Below are positions 29,907 to 39,486 of a stretch of 64,000 bases of DNA, piece after piece (positions within the stretch are counted from its first letter, which is position 1; every line of letters begins with the position of its first letter). Below the pieces are notes generated by a model. It made no database searches, was not told where the DNA came from, and saw only the letters and a program-made list of their open reading frames with translations. The position numbers were made by a program, and so were the translations under genes. Source of the stretch: Actinotalea caeni (GTDB lineage Bacteria; Actinomycetota; Actinomycetes; Actinomycetales; Beutenbergiaceae). The stretch is from positions 62,001 to 126,000 of the forward strand of contig NZ_WNXX01000001.1 of NCBI RefSeq assembly GCF_009733795.1, given 5' to 3'.

Positions 29907-30883
29907 CAGCTGCTCCTCGTGGTTCCGCCGGTGAGGCGGTTGATCGTGAACACCAGGCCCGCGAAGACCAGGGTCACCACGGCCATCGCGACGCCGACCG
30001 CGCTGGCGTACCCGAACTGGTTCTGGCTGAACGCCAGCCGGAACAGGTACTGCGGCATCACGAGGGTCGAGTTGTCGGGGCCGCCGGAGTTGTTCAGCAC
30101 GTGCATGTACACGAACGCGTCCAGCGCGGCGATCCCGAGGTAGATCCAGGCCGTCTGGATGTTCTCCCGGATGCTCGGGATCGTGATCGACCACATGGTG
30201 CGCATCCGGCCGGCGCCGTCGAGGCGCGCGGCCTCGAACGTCTCCGCCGGGATCGCCTTGATCGCGGCGATGAAGAGCAGCATGTAGAAGCCGACCGCGC
30301 CCCAGATGATGACGAACATCGACGACGGCAGCGCGGTGCTCACCTGCCCGAGCCAGTTCTGCCGCAGGCCCTCGGGCAGCAACCCGTTGAGCAGACCGTT
30401 CGAGGGGTCGAACACCTTGGAGAAGATCACGCCGGAGACGACGGCGGGGATGACGTAGGGGAAGAAGGAGACCACCCGGTAGAAACCGGAGTTCTTCACA
30501 CCGATCGTCTGCCCGATGCCGCGGCCACCGACGGTGACCAGCGTGGCGAAGATCATCGCGATCACGATGACGACGAGCGGCACCACGATCGCGAGCTTGA
30601 TGTTGTTCCCGAGCGCGGTCTTGAACGTGGCGTCGTTCACGAGCCGCTGGTAGTTGGCGAGCCCGATGATGTCGAAGTCCTGCGAGAACCCGCCCCAGTT
30701 GGTGAACGAGTAGAACACCGCCTGGACGAACGGCCAGATCACCAGCAGCAGGAACAGCGCCAGAGGCAGCCCGAGGAACACCAGGAAGAAGCTGATGCTG
30801 TCGAAGGTCCAACGCGCCTTGCGGCGCGCCCGCCCTCCGCGACGGAGGGCGGGCGCGCCGGCGCCGGTGACTGGTGTGGTCAC
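29906..30883 (-). CDS. Carbohydrate ABC transporter permease (MalF/NgcF-like)
   Basis: First membrane subunit. The 325-residue protein starts with a basic tail (about 25 residues, Arg-rich), followed by about six membrane segments and the EAA loop TFEAARLDGAGRMRTMWSIT near residue 225. The GTG start overlaps the binding-protein stop (GTGA). An 18-bp hairpin lies within codons of the N-terminal basic tail (30822-30860), which could limit expression of this gene and the next relative to the binding protein. Confidence 0.9.
   Translation of the reverse strand: MTTPVTGAGAPALRRGGRARRKARWTFDSISFFLVFLGLPLALFLLLVIWPFVQAVFYSFTNWGGFSQDFDIIGLANYQRLVNDATFKTALGNNIKLAIVVPLVVIVIAMIFATLVTVGGRGIGQTIGVKNSGFYRVVSFFPYVIPAVVSGVIFSKVFDPSNGLLNGLLPEGLRQNWLGQVSTALPSSMFVIIWGAVGFYMLLFIAAIKAIPAETFEAARLDGAGRMRTMWSITIPSIRENIQTAWIYLGIAALDAFVYMHVLNNSGGPDNSTLVMPQYLFRLAFSQNQFGYASAVGVAMAVVTLVFAGLVFTINRLTGGTTRSS
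30822..30860 (-). repeat. Perfect 18-bp hairpin inside the 5' end of the malF-like gene
   Basis: Arms 30822-30839 and 30843-30860 are exactly complementary, with a three-base loop CGA. The structure is nearly all G/C and lies 23 bases inside the permease gene. It encodes part of the Arg-rich N-terminus, so the repeat is kept in frame. Confidence 0.85.
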
Positions 30884-32307
30884 GAGACCGGGATGACTTC
30901 CTGGGTGTTGCGGGCCTCGTCGGTGATCGCCTGGAGGTCGCTGGTGAGCTCCTCCACGCTCTTGGAACCGTCGAGGAACGCGTTCCAGACGACCAGCTGG
31001 GCCTGGTTCAGGCCGTACAGACCCACGAACTTGTGGGTGAACGTGTCCGAACCGGCGGCGGCCAGCATCTCGACCTGGGACACCAGCGCGGTCGAGCCGA
31101 AGCCGTCCTCGGGGACGGTGTCGGCGATGACGGTCGGGGCCAGCTTCGTCTTGGCGAAGTTGGTCGCGGCCTCCTTCGACAGCATGATCCGCAGGATCTC
31201 CTTGCCGCCCGCGACGTTGGCCGCGTCGCTCGGGACGATGAACGGCTCACCCGCCTCGGAGTGCAGCGCGGTCGCCGGCAGCGCCGAGGAGTCGTCCACG
31301 ACGAACGCCGGAACGCCCATCATCTGGAAGTCGTCCGCGGTGTTGTCCTTCATCTCGTTCTCGATCCACGAGCCCGAGGGGTAGAGCAGCGCGTCCTGGT
31401 CGAGCGACCACTGCGCCTGCGCGTCGGTGAAGAAGGTGCCGGAGCCGCCGGGCTTGACGTAGCCGGCGTCGACGATCTCCTTCATCGCCGAGAACACGGC
31501 CTGCACGGCGTCGAGCGACCAGCAGCCCTCCTCGAGGTTCTCGAGCGCGAGCCGCACCTCGTCGCCGCCCTGCTTGATCGCGGAGTCGATGGCGAGGGTC
31601 TGGTAGTAGGTGGCGGCCTCCTTGCCCCACGCGAACAGGTACTTGCCCTGCTCCTTGGCGGCGGCACCGAGCTCGAGGGCCTCGGCCCACGTGGTCGGCG
31701 CGGTCCAGCCGTTGGCGTCGAAGAGGCTCTTCGAGTACCAGACGCCGTAGACCGTGAGGACGTAGTTGATCGCGGCGAGCTTGCCGTCGTAGACACCGGA
31801 GTCGAGGACGTTCGGCGCGATCAGGGTGTCGCGGATCGGGGTGCCCTCGAGGTTCGGGGCGTCGACGACGTCGGTGAGGTCCTCGAGCTGGTCGAGGATC
31901 GCGCCGAAGCCCATCGACTGGGCACCGGAGTTGTCGACGAGGTCCGGCGGGTCGCCCGCGACGAACCGCGGCTGCAGCGCCGCGGTGATCTCGGTGGTGG
32001 GCTCGACCGTGGCCTCGCCGCCCCACATCTCGTTGAAGATCTCAGCGGCGAACTCGACGTAGTCGACGCCGTAGCCACCGTTGAAGATGACGGTCTCGAC
32101 GCTCGAGCCCTCCTCGATGCCGAAGGGGTTGGAGGCGTCGGCCGGCTCGGTGGCATCGCCGCCACCGTCGGTCGTGGGGTCGTCGTCGCCGCCGCCACCA
32201 CCGGTGGCGCAGGACGCGAGCGTGACCCCGAAGGGCACGGCGGCCGCCGTGAAGAGCGCGCCACGCAGCACGCTCCGGCGGGTGATGGTGGACCTGGAGT
32301 CCGTCAT
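30880..32307 (-). CDS. Amino-sugar/oligosaccharide ABC substrate-binding lipoprotein (NgcE-like)
   Basis: Extracellular binding protein of the importer. The 475-residue product has a twin-arginine signal (TITRRSVLRGALF) and a lipobox VTLASC, followed by a Gly/Asp linker, so it is probably Tat-exported and lipidated, as NgcE is in Streptomyces. It belongs to the large MalE-type family; WYSKSLFDANGWTAPTTWAE is a typical block near residue 190. The neighbouring SIS protein, RpiR regulator and BadF-type kinase suggest N-acetylglucosamine, chitobiose or a muropeptide sugar as substrate; that is inference. Confidence 0.88.
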   Translation of the reverse strand: MTDSRSTITRRSVLRGALFTAAAVPFGVTLASCATGGGGGDDDPTTDGGGDATEPADASNPFGIEEGSSVETVIFNGGYGVDYVEFAAEIFNEMWGGEATVEPTTEITAALQPRFVAGDPPDLVDNSGAQSMGFGAILDQLEDLTDVVDAPNLEGTPIRDTLIAPNVLDSGVYDGKLAAINYVLTVYGVWYSKSLFDANGWTAPTTWAEALELGAAAKEQGKYLFAWGKEAATYYQTLAIDSAIKQGGDEVRLALENLEEGCWSLDAVQAVFSAMKEIVDAGYVKPGGSGTFFTDAQAQWSLDQDALLYPSGSWIENEMKDNTADDFQMMGVPAFVVDDSSALPATALHSEAGEPFIVPSDAANVAGGKEILRIMLSKEAATNFAKTKLAPTVIADTVPEDGFGSTALVSQVEMLAAAGSDTFTHKFVGLYGLNQAQLVVWNAFLDGSKSVEELTSDLQAITDEARNTQEVIPVS

Positions 32308-32371
32308 GGTGGTGGTGCTTCCTTTCAGGAGGGTGGGACGGTGCTGGCTGCTGGCCGCCCCGGAGGGGGTG

Positions 32372-33130
32372 CTAGATGGACTGGATGCGGCCGCCGTAGC
32401 GTGCCGTGAGCTTGTCGTTGTGCTCGTCGCCGCCGGGCACGTTGGCGGAGACGTACACGGGCGGGGTCTCGCCGTCGGCGAGCATCCGGGTGACCACGCC
32501 GACGGTGAGCGCCTGCGCGATGTAGGCGGCGGTGATCGACGACACCGCGCCCACCTTGATACCCTCGCCGACGGTGACGGTCGCGTCGCCGTAGGGCGCG
32601 AGGGTGTCGATGACGACGTCGGCGACCTCGGCGAGGCGCTTGCCGCTGGGGTGCTTGGGGGTGACGGCGTTGGTGTGCTCGAGGCTCGTCACGGCCACGA
32701 CCTTGTGGCCGCGCTCCTTGGCGGCCAGCGCCATGCCGACGATCGAGGAGTTGACGCCGGAGTTGCTGGCGATGAGGAACACGTCGGCCGGGTGCAGCTC
32801 GGTGAGCGCGAGGAGCTCGTCGACGACGGAGCCGTCGCGCTCGAGGTCCGGGCCGGTCAGCGCCTCGACGTCACGGCTGCCGCGCAGCACGACGTTGCGC
32901 AGCGCGATCCGGTGCGCCGGGATCAGCCCGCCCGCGCGGCCGGCGATCTCCATGGCGAACGCCTCGGAGTGGCCGGTGCCGAACGCCTGCAGGACGCCGC
33001 CCTCACGGATCGAGGCGACCAGCAGGTCGATCGCGGGGTCGAGCCCGCCCTCACGGACGTGCTCCGCGAGCCGGTCGAGACGCGACCGGATCTCGTGGGC
33101 GAGCTGCTCCTGCGGCTGGGTGGTGCTCAA
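32372..33130 (-). CDS. SIS-domain protein (phosphosugar binding or isomerisation)
   Basis: A 252-residue SIS-fold protein. It shows the phosphosugar loops LQAFGTGHSEAFAMEIAGRA near residue 52 and VFLIASNSGVNSSIVGMALA near 110. The size and sequence suit the COG4821-like group, whose reaction is not firmly known; it is shorter than MurQ etherases. The start is TTG at 33130: GGAGG is seven bases upstream and the TTGA overlaps the rpiR stop, leaving no better codon. It lies between the regulator and the transport genes, so it probably acts on the imported sugar after phosphorylation. Confidence 0.82.
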   Translation of the reverse strand: MSTTQPQEQLAHEIRSRLDRLAEHVREGGLDPAIDLLVASIREGGVLQAFGTGHSEAFAMEIAGRAGGLIPAHRIALRNVVLRGSRDVEALTGPDLERDGSVVDELLALTELHPADVFLIASNSGVNSSIVGMALAAKERGHKVVAVTSLEHTNAVTPKHPSGKRLAEVADVVIDTLAPYGDATVTVGEGIKVGAVSSITAAYIAQALTVGVVTRMLADGETPPVYVSANVPGGDEHNDKLTARYGGRIQSI

Positions 33131-34041
33131 GCGATGGCCTCCTGGGTAGTGGTGTCGGCGTCGGTCACTCGGTGTCCCGCCACGGCAGCGGCGGAGACGT
33201 CGAGCTTGGCCACGGCCCCTGCGTAGTCCTCCTGGATGACGAGCATGTAAATGAAGTCCAGGACGAGGAGCTGTGCGTGCTTGGTGCTGAGGTCGGCCGG
33301 GTGCAGGTACTGGTTCGGCACGGTGGCGATCAGGCACTCGTCGGCGACGCCCTCCAGCGGGGTGCCGCGCCGGCTGGTCACCGCGACGGCCAGCGCGCCC
33401 GACTGACGCGCCCGCGCGAGCATCTCGACGGTCTCGGAGGTCGCGCCGCTGTTGGAGATGCCGATCGCGACGTCGGAGGGGCCGAGCATCGAGGCGCTCG
33501 CCAGCCCGGTGTGAGGGTCGGCCCACGCGTGCGTGTTGACGCCGATGCGGTAGAACCGGTGCTCCATCTCGGCCGCGACGGCGGCGGAGCCGCCGGCGCC
33601 GTAGAGGTCGACCTGCCCGCAGTGCGCGATCGCGTGCGCGACGCGCGCGCACGCCTCGAGGTCGACGTTGGCGGCGGTGGTCTGCAGCGAGCTCACGTGG
33701 CCGCTGAGCAGGGTCCGCAGCACGTCGCGCGGCTCGTCGGTCGGGTGGAACGCGGTGCCGATCTCGATGCGCGTGGGCGCCCGCCCGACGTCGGTCGCGA
33801 CCGCGACACGGAACTGCACGTAGCCGTCGTAGCCGAGCATCCGGCAGAAGCGCGTGACGGTCGCGGGCGAGGCACCCGCGCGGTCGGCGAGCTCGGTGAT
33901 CGACATGCGCAGGGGCGCTGTCGGGTCGCTGAGCAGGACCTGCCCGATCTTGCGCATAGCCTCGCTCATGCCGGACAGCGCAGCCTCGACCTGCTGCGAC
34001 ACCTGGAGCGTGGTGCCCATCTCGGTCGAGCCTGCGATCAC
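33127..34041 (-). CDS. RpiR family transcriptional regulator
   Basis: A 304-residue regulator: an N-terminal RpiR helix-turn-helix (SITELADRAGASPATVTRFC near residue 48) and a C-terminal SIS sugar-phosphate domain (VDLYGAGGSAAVAAEME and VAIGISNSGATSETVEML). It probably controls its own operon and the divergent kinase, sensing a phosphorylated amino sugar. The GTG start has GAGAGGGA seven bases upstream. Two copies of TGAAA-N5-TCTCA and a 20-bp palindrome lie in the intergenic region. Confidence 0.92.
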   Translation of the reverse strand: MIAGSTEMGTTLQVSQQVEAALSGMSEAMRKIGQVLLSDPTAPLRMSITELADRAGASPATVTRFCRMLGYDGYVQFRVAVATDVGRAPTRIEIGTAFHPTDEPRDVLRTLLSGHVSSLQTTAANVDLEACARVAHAIAHCGQVDLYGAGGSAAVAAEMEHRFYRIGVNTHAWADPHTGLASASMLGPSDVAIGISNSGATSETVEMLARARQSGALAVAVTSRRGTPLEGVADECLIATVPNQYLHPADLSTKHAQLLVLDFIYMLVIQEDYAGAVAKLDVSAAAVAGHRVTDADTTTQEAIA

Positions 34042-34042
34042 C

Positions 34043-34057
34043 TGAAAATCCCTCTCA
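34043..34057. promoter_or_regulatory. Candidate RpiR operator, copy 1
   Basis: TGAAAATCCCTCTCA fits TGAAA-N5-TCTCA. It starts two bases upstream of the rpiR GTG, so a bound protein would block translation initiation or early transcription. RpiR sites often have TGAAA and TTTCA half sites, which supports the reading. Confidence 0.5.
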
Positions 34058-34075
34058 CATCGTTGGGGGGTTGGG

Positions 34076-34090
34076 TGAAAGATATTCTCA
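34076..34090. promoter_or_regulatory. Candidate RpiR operator, copy 2
   Basis: TGAAAGATATTCTCA, the same TGAAA-N5-TCTCA pattern, exactly 33 bases from copy 1 (about three helical turns), so two dimers could bind the same face of the DNA. Confidence 0.55.
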
Positions 34091-34093
34091 TAC

Positions 34094-34113
34094 GATGCTC
34101 GATGTCGAGCATC
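34094..34113. promoter_or_regulatory. 20-bp palindrome upstream of the sugar kinase gene
   Basis: GATGCTCGATGTCGAGCATC: two perfect nine-base arms around TG. It ends 20 bases before the kinase ATG and just upstream of its CAGAAT -10 hexamer, a good place for a second regulator or for RpiR itself. Confidence 0.6.
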
Positions 34114-34133
34114 TAGGACACAGAATGATCACA

Positions 34134-35116
34134 ATGCTGCATCTTCTTGGTATCGACGCTGGTGGCACGTCCACCCGCGCCATGGTCGTGCGTGCGGACG
34201 GGCAGTGCCTGGGCGTCGGTCGCGGCGGACGGGGCAACCCGGTCTCCGACGGCGTGGAGGCCGCGGCGGCCTCGATCGGCCAGGCGGTCGCGGGTGCTCT
34301 CGAGCGCTGGGGCGGCGCGGAGCCGATCAGCGGCGTCGCGCTGGCGATCGCGGGCGGCTCGGTGGCGGGCGGCCCGAGCTGGCTCTCCCCCACCCTCGCC
34401 GCGCTCGGCGTCGACGCCGAGATCAGGGTCGAGCCCGACCTGCTGGCGATGTTCGCCTCCGGCACCCACGAGCCCGACGGCTACGGCCTCGTCGCCGGCA
34501 CCGGGGCGACCGCCGTGCGCGTGCGCGACGGCGAGGTCGACGCCACCGCCGACGGTCTCGGCTGGTTGATCGGCGACTCGGGCTCCGGCTTCTGGATCGG
34601 GCACCAGGTCGCGCGCGCCGTCGCCGCCGACCTCGACGGCCGCGGGCCGTCGACGTCGCTGACGCCGGCGGTGCTCGACGCGCTCGGCATCACCGTCGAG
34701 GGTCCGCTGGTGCAGGGCCGGGTGCCGGCCCTCGCGCGCCTCGTGAGCGCGGTCTACGGCGCCTCGCCGCTGCGGCTGGCCGCGCTCGCCCCGCTCGCCT
34801 TCGCCGACCCCGCGGACGAGGTGGCCGACGCGATCGTGACGGCCGCCGAGGAGGCGCTGGCGCAGGCGGTGCTCGACGTCGCCGAGCCCGGGCTGCGCGG
34901 GCCGCTGGTGATCGGCGGCGGCGTCGCCACCCAGGCGCGGATCCGCGAGGCGGTCACGACGCGCGTGCGCGCAGGCGGCGTCGACGGCGAGATCCACCTC
35001 GTCGACGACGGCCTGGTGGGCGCCGGCGTGCTGGCGCTGCGCCGCGCCGGCGTCGCACCGGACGCCGAGACGTTCGCGCGGCTGCGCGACACCACCGCCG
35101 CGGCGCGGCAGCTGGG

Positions 35117-35120
<4 letters not shown>
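34134..35120 (+). CDS. N-acetylglucosamine kinase-like protein, BadF/BcrA ATPase family
   Basis: A 328-residue ASKHA-fold kinase, likely to phosphorylate an N-acetylated amino sugar. It shows the phosphate-1 motif [16 protein letters not shown] at the start, [16 protein letters not shown] near residue 120, [16 protein letters not shown] near 142, and the adenosine motif [12 protein letters not shown] near 260. ATG 34134 is seven bases after CAGAAT, a leaderless arrangement; ATG 34125 is the alternative. It is divergent from the RpiR/transport operon. Its TAG stop shares CTAG with the uvrB stop on the other strand. Confidence 0.87.
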
Positions 35121-37210
<2,090 letters not shown>

Positions 37211-37216
37211 GCCACC

Positions 37217-37222
37217 ACGCTA
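37217..37222 (-). promoter_or_regulatory. Leaderless -10 element of uvrB
   Basis: TAGCGT on the minus strand, six bases before the ATG. The same hexamer precedes the osmC-like gene at 13546 and the hydrolase at 43735. Confidence 0.6.
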
Positions 37223-37284
37223 CGTCCACCCACCGACACCAGCGGCTGCCACGGTGCAGGTTTCACGCACGGGAGAATGCCCGC

Positions 37285-38034
37285 ATGACCGACGACGGCG
37301 CCCGCCAGGGAGCCCACCACCCGCCCCGACCGGAACGCCCGCGGCCGCCGCACGTGCCGCGCACCCTGCCGATCGACGACGCCGCCACCTGGTGGTCGGT
37401 GCCCGCGGCCGCGCTGGCCGAGGCGCTCACGACGCGGCCGTTGGTCGTGCTGCTGCACGGCCTCGGCGCCGACGAGCGCGACCTCGCAGGCCTGGTGCCC
37501 GCGCTGCCGGACCGGTTCGTCTACGCCTCGGTCCGCGCGCCGCTGCCGATCGCCGGGATGCCGGGTTACGCGTGGTTCCCGCCGCTGCTGGCGGAGGGCA
37601 TCACGGCCGACCCCGCCTACGTCGACGCCGCCGCGCGCGGGTTGCTCGTGTGGCTGGAGCGGGCGCAGGCACGGGCGCGCAGCCACGCCCGGCCCGCGCT
37701 GGTCGGGTTCTCGCAGGGTGGCGCGATGGCCGTGCAGCTGCTGCGTCACGCGCCCGAGGCGTTCGCGGGCGCGGCGACGCTGTCCGGCTTCGTCGCGCCC
37801 GGGCTCCTCGCCGGGGACGAGGCGCTCGCGCAGATCCGGCCGCGGGTGCTGTGGGGCTACGACCCGGCGGACCCGGTGGTGACGACACCCGCGATCGAGC
37901 GCCTGCGCGCCTTCCTGGTCGCGCACACCGACCTCGACGAGCGGACCTACCCGGGCACCGGGCACGGGATCGCGACGACCGAGGCCGCCGATCTCGCCGC
38001 GTTCCTGACGTCGGTGCTCGACGGCGAGGCCTGA
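37285..38034 (+). CDS. Alpha/beta hydrolase, phospholipase/carboxylesterase family
   Basis: A 249-residue serine hydrolase of the small carboxylesterase group. It has the oxyanion motif VVLLHGLGADERDL near residue 53, the nucleophile elbow LVGFSQGGAMAVQLL near 140, and a C-terminal YPGTGHGIATTEA His; the acid is probably the Asp in the YDPADPVV segment. There is no signal peptide, so it is cytoplasmic. The ATG is preceded by GAGAAT at six bases, a weak leaderless -10. The substrate is unknown and the neighbours are unrelated. Confidence 0.85.
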   Translation: MTDDGARQGAHHPPRPERPRPPHVPRTLPIDDAATWWSVPAAALAEALTTRPLVVLLHGLGADERDLAGLVPALPDRFVYASVRAPLPIAGMPGYAWFPPLLAEGITADPAYVDAAARGLLVWLERAQARARSHARPALVGFSQGGAMAVQLLRHAPEAFAGAATLSGFVAPGLLAGDEALAQIRPRVLWGYDPADPVVTTPAIERLRAFLVAHTDLDERTYPGTGHGIATTEAADLAAFLTSVLDGEA

Positions 38035-38153
38035 GCGCCGCGCGTCACGGCGCCGTCGGGCACCGACCGGCCGCCGACCGCGCCCGTCCGGCTGACCTCT
38101 CCCCCGTGGTCCGGCAGGATGGTCGGACCAGATCGTCGACGAGAGGAGCAGAC

Positions 38154-38579
38154 ATGGCAGCCGTGTCCCAGGCGACCACGACGTGGAACGGTGACCTCCC
38201 CAGCGGGTCGGGCTCGACCGCCCTGGAGACCTCGGGGGTGGGCACCTACGAGGTGTCGTGGAAGGCCCGCACCGAGCCCGGCGGCGGCACCACGAACCCC
38301 GAGGAGCTGCTGGCCGCCGCGCACGCGTCCTGCTTCTCGATGGCGCTCGCGCACGGCCTCGGCGAGCGAGGCACGCCACCGACCTCGATCTCGACGACGG
38401 CGAAGGTCTCGTTCGTGCCCGGCACCGGGATCACCGGCATCGAGCTGAGCACGACGGCGTCCGTCGAGGGCATCTCGGAGGCGGACTTCCAGGAGGTCGC
38501 GGAGGCGACGAAGACCGGGTGCCCGGTGTCGGCCGCGCTCGCCGCCGTGCCGATCACGCTGACCGCGACGCTCGCCTGA
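38154..38579 (+). CDS. OsmC family peroxiredoxin-like protein
   Basis: A 141-residue OsmC-fold protein with both redox cysteines: NPEELLAAAHASCFSMALAH near residue 57 and TKTGCPVSAALA near 123, the classical OsmC arrangement for reduction of organic peroxides. The ATG at 38154 has GAGAGGAG five bases before it; an open frame far upstream is a shadow. The stop is three bases from the convergent coaE stop. It is distinct from the OsmC protein at 13546, which belongs to another branch. Confidence 0.9.
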   Translation: MAAVSQATTTWNGDLPSGSGSTALETSGVGTYEVSWKARTEPGGGTTNPEELLAAAHASCFSMALAHGLGERGTPPTSISTTAKVSFVPGTGITGIELSTTASVEGISEADFQEVAEATKTGCPVSAALAAVPITLTATLA

Positions 38580-38582
38580 CCC

Positions 38583-39482
38583 TCAGTCCCCGCCGGGCTC
38601 GAGCGCGAGCTCGGCGGGGCGGCCGGGGTCGGCGCTCGCGAACCGGCCCGGACCGGTCGGCACGAACCCGGCGTCGTGGGCGGCGCGCTCCCCCAGCCGG
38701 CCGACGCCGTGCAGGACGAACGGCGTCGACCGCCCGGCCGGGGGGTCGTAGCGCAGCTGCGCGAGGTCGTCGCCCGCGACGTGCCGCAGCCGCGCCACCA
38801 GGCGCTCCACCTGCTGCTGGGGCGTGCCGTGCCCCGCGGCCGGCACGGGCAGCGGCGTCGACGCCGCCGGTGTCCCCGACCGCAGGTTGTCGGCGAACGG
38901 TCGCAGGCGCGCCCGCCACACGGTCGCGACGGCGTCCCGCAGCGCGTCCTCGTCGCCCTCGTTGGGCAGCCAGACGTCGGCGACCGCGTGCCGGGCGTCG
39001 TCGTCGGCCTGAGCGGCGATGCGGGCCGCGGCGGCGTCCTCGTCGAGACCGCGCGCGACCGCGCGCCGCAGCCGCAGCTCCGCAGGCGCCGCGACGACCA
39101 CGACGAGGTGGAACTGCGGCGCCATCCCGTTCTCGACGATCAGCGGCACGTCGTGGACGACGACGGCGTCGTCGGGCAGCTCCGCGACCCGCGCGGCCGA
39201 CGCCTCCCGCACGAGCGGGTGCACGATCCCGTTGAGCACCGCCCGCGCCGCGTCGTCGCCGAACACGCGCCGGCCCAGCGCCGGGCGGTCGAGCGACCCG
39301 TCCGGCAGCAGCACGTCCTCGCCGAACGCCGCCACGACCGCCCGCAGACCCGGGGTGCCCGGCTCGACCACCTCGCGCGCGAGCCGGTCGGCGTCGACGA
39401 CGACCCCTCCGTGGCCCGCCAGCAGGGCGGCCACGGTCGACTTCCCCGACGCGAGACCTCCGGTCAGCCCGACGTGCAGCAT
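38583..39482 (-). CDS. coaE: Dephospho-CoA kinase with truncated GrpB-like tail
   Basis: Phosphorylates dephospho-CoA, the last step of coenzyme A synthesis. The 299-residue protein has the P-loop MLHVGLTGGLASGKSTVAAL at the N-terminus and the CoaE block VVDADRLAREVVEPG, with the kinase domain ending near residue 200. In mycobacteria CoaE carries a GrpB/UPF0157 domain of about 200 residues; here only about 90 remain, ending ASADPGRPAELALEPGGD, so the part after the DPGRP strand is lost. The ATG is four bases after the ptsI stop, so the genes are cotranscribed. Confidence 0.92.
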   Translation of the reverse strand: MLHVGLTGGLASGKSTVAALLAGHGGVVVDADRLAREVVEPGTPGLRAVVAAFGEDVLLPDGSLDRPALGRRVFGDDAARAVLNGIVHPLVREASAARVAELPDDAVVVHDVPLIVENGMAPQFHLVVVVAAPAELRLRRAVARGLDEDAAAARIAAQADDDARHAVADVWLPNEGDEDALRDAVATVWRARLRPFADNLRSGTPAASTPLPVPAAGHGTPQQQVERLVARLRHVAGDDLAQLRYDPPAGRSTPFVLHGVGRLGERAAHDAGFVPTGPGRFASADPGRPAELALEPGGD

Positions 39483-39486
39483 CCGG

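Noticed and set aside
28995-32307. Incomplete ABC operon because no ATPase gene is present
   Set aside because: Actinobacterial MalEFG/NgcEFG-type systems normally lack an ATPase gene and share MsiK encoded elsewhere.
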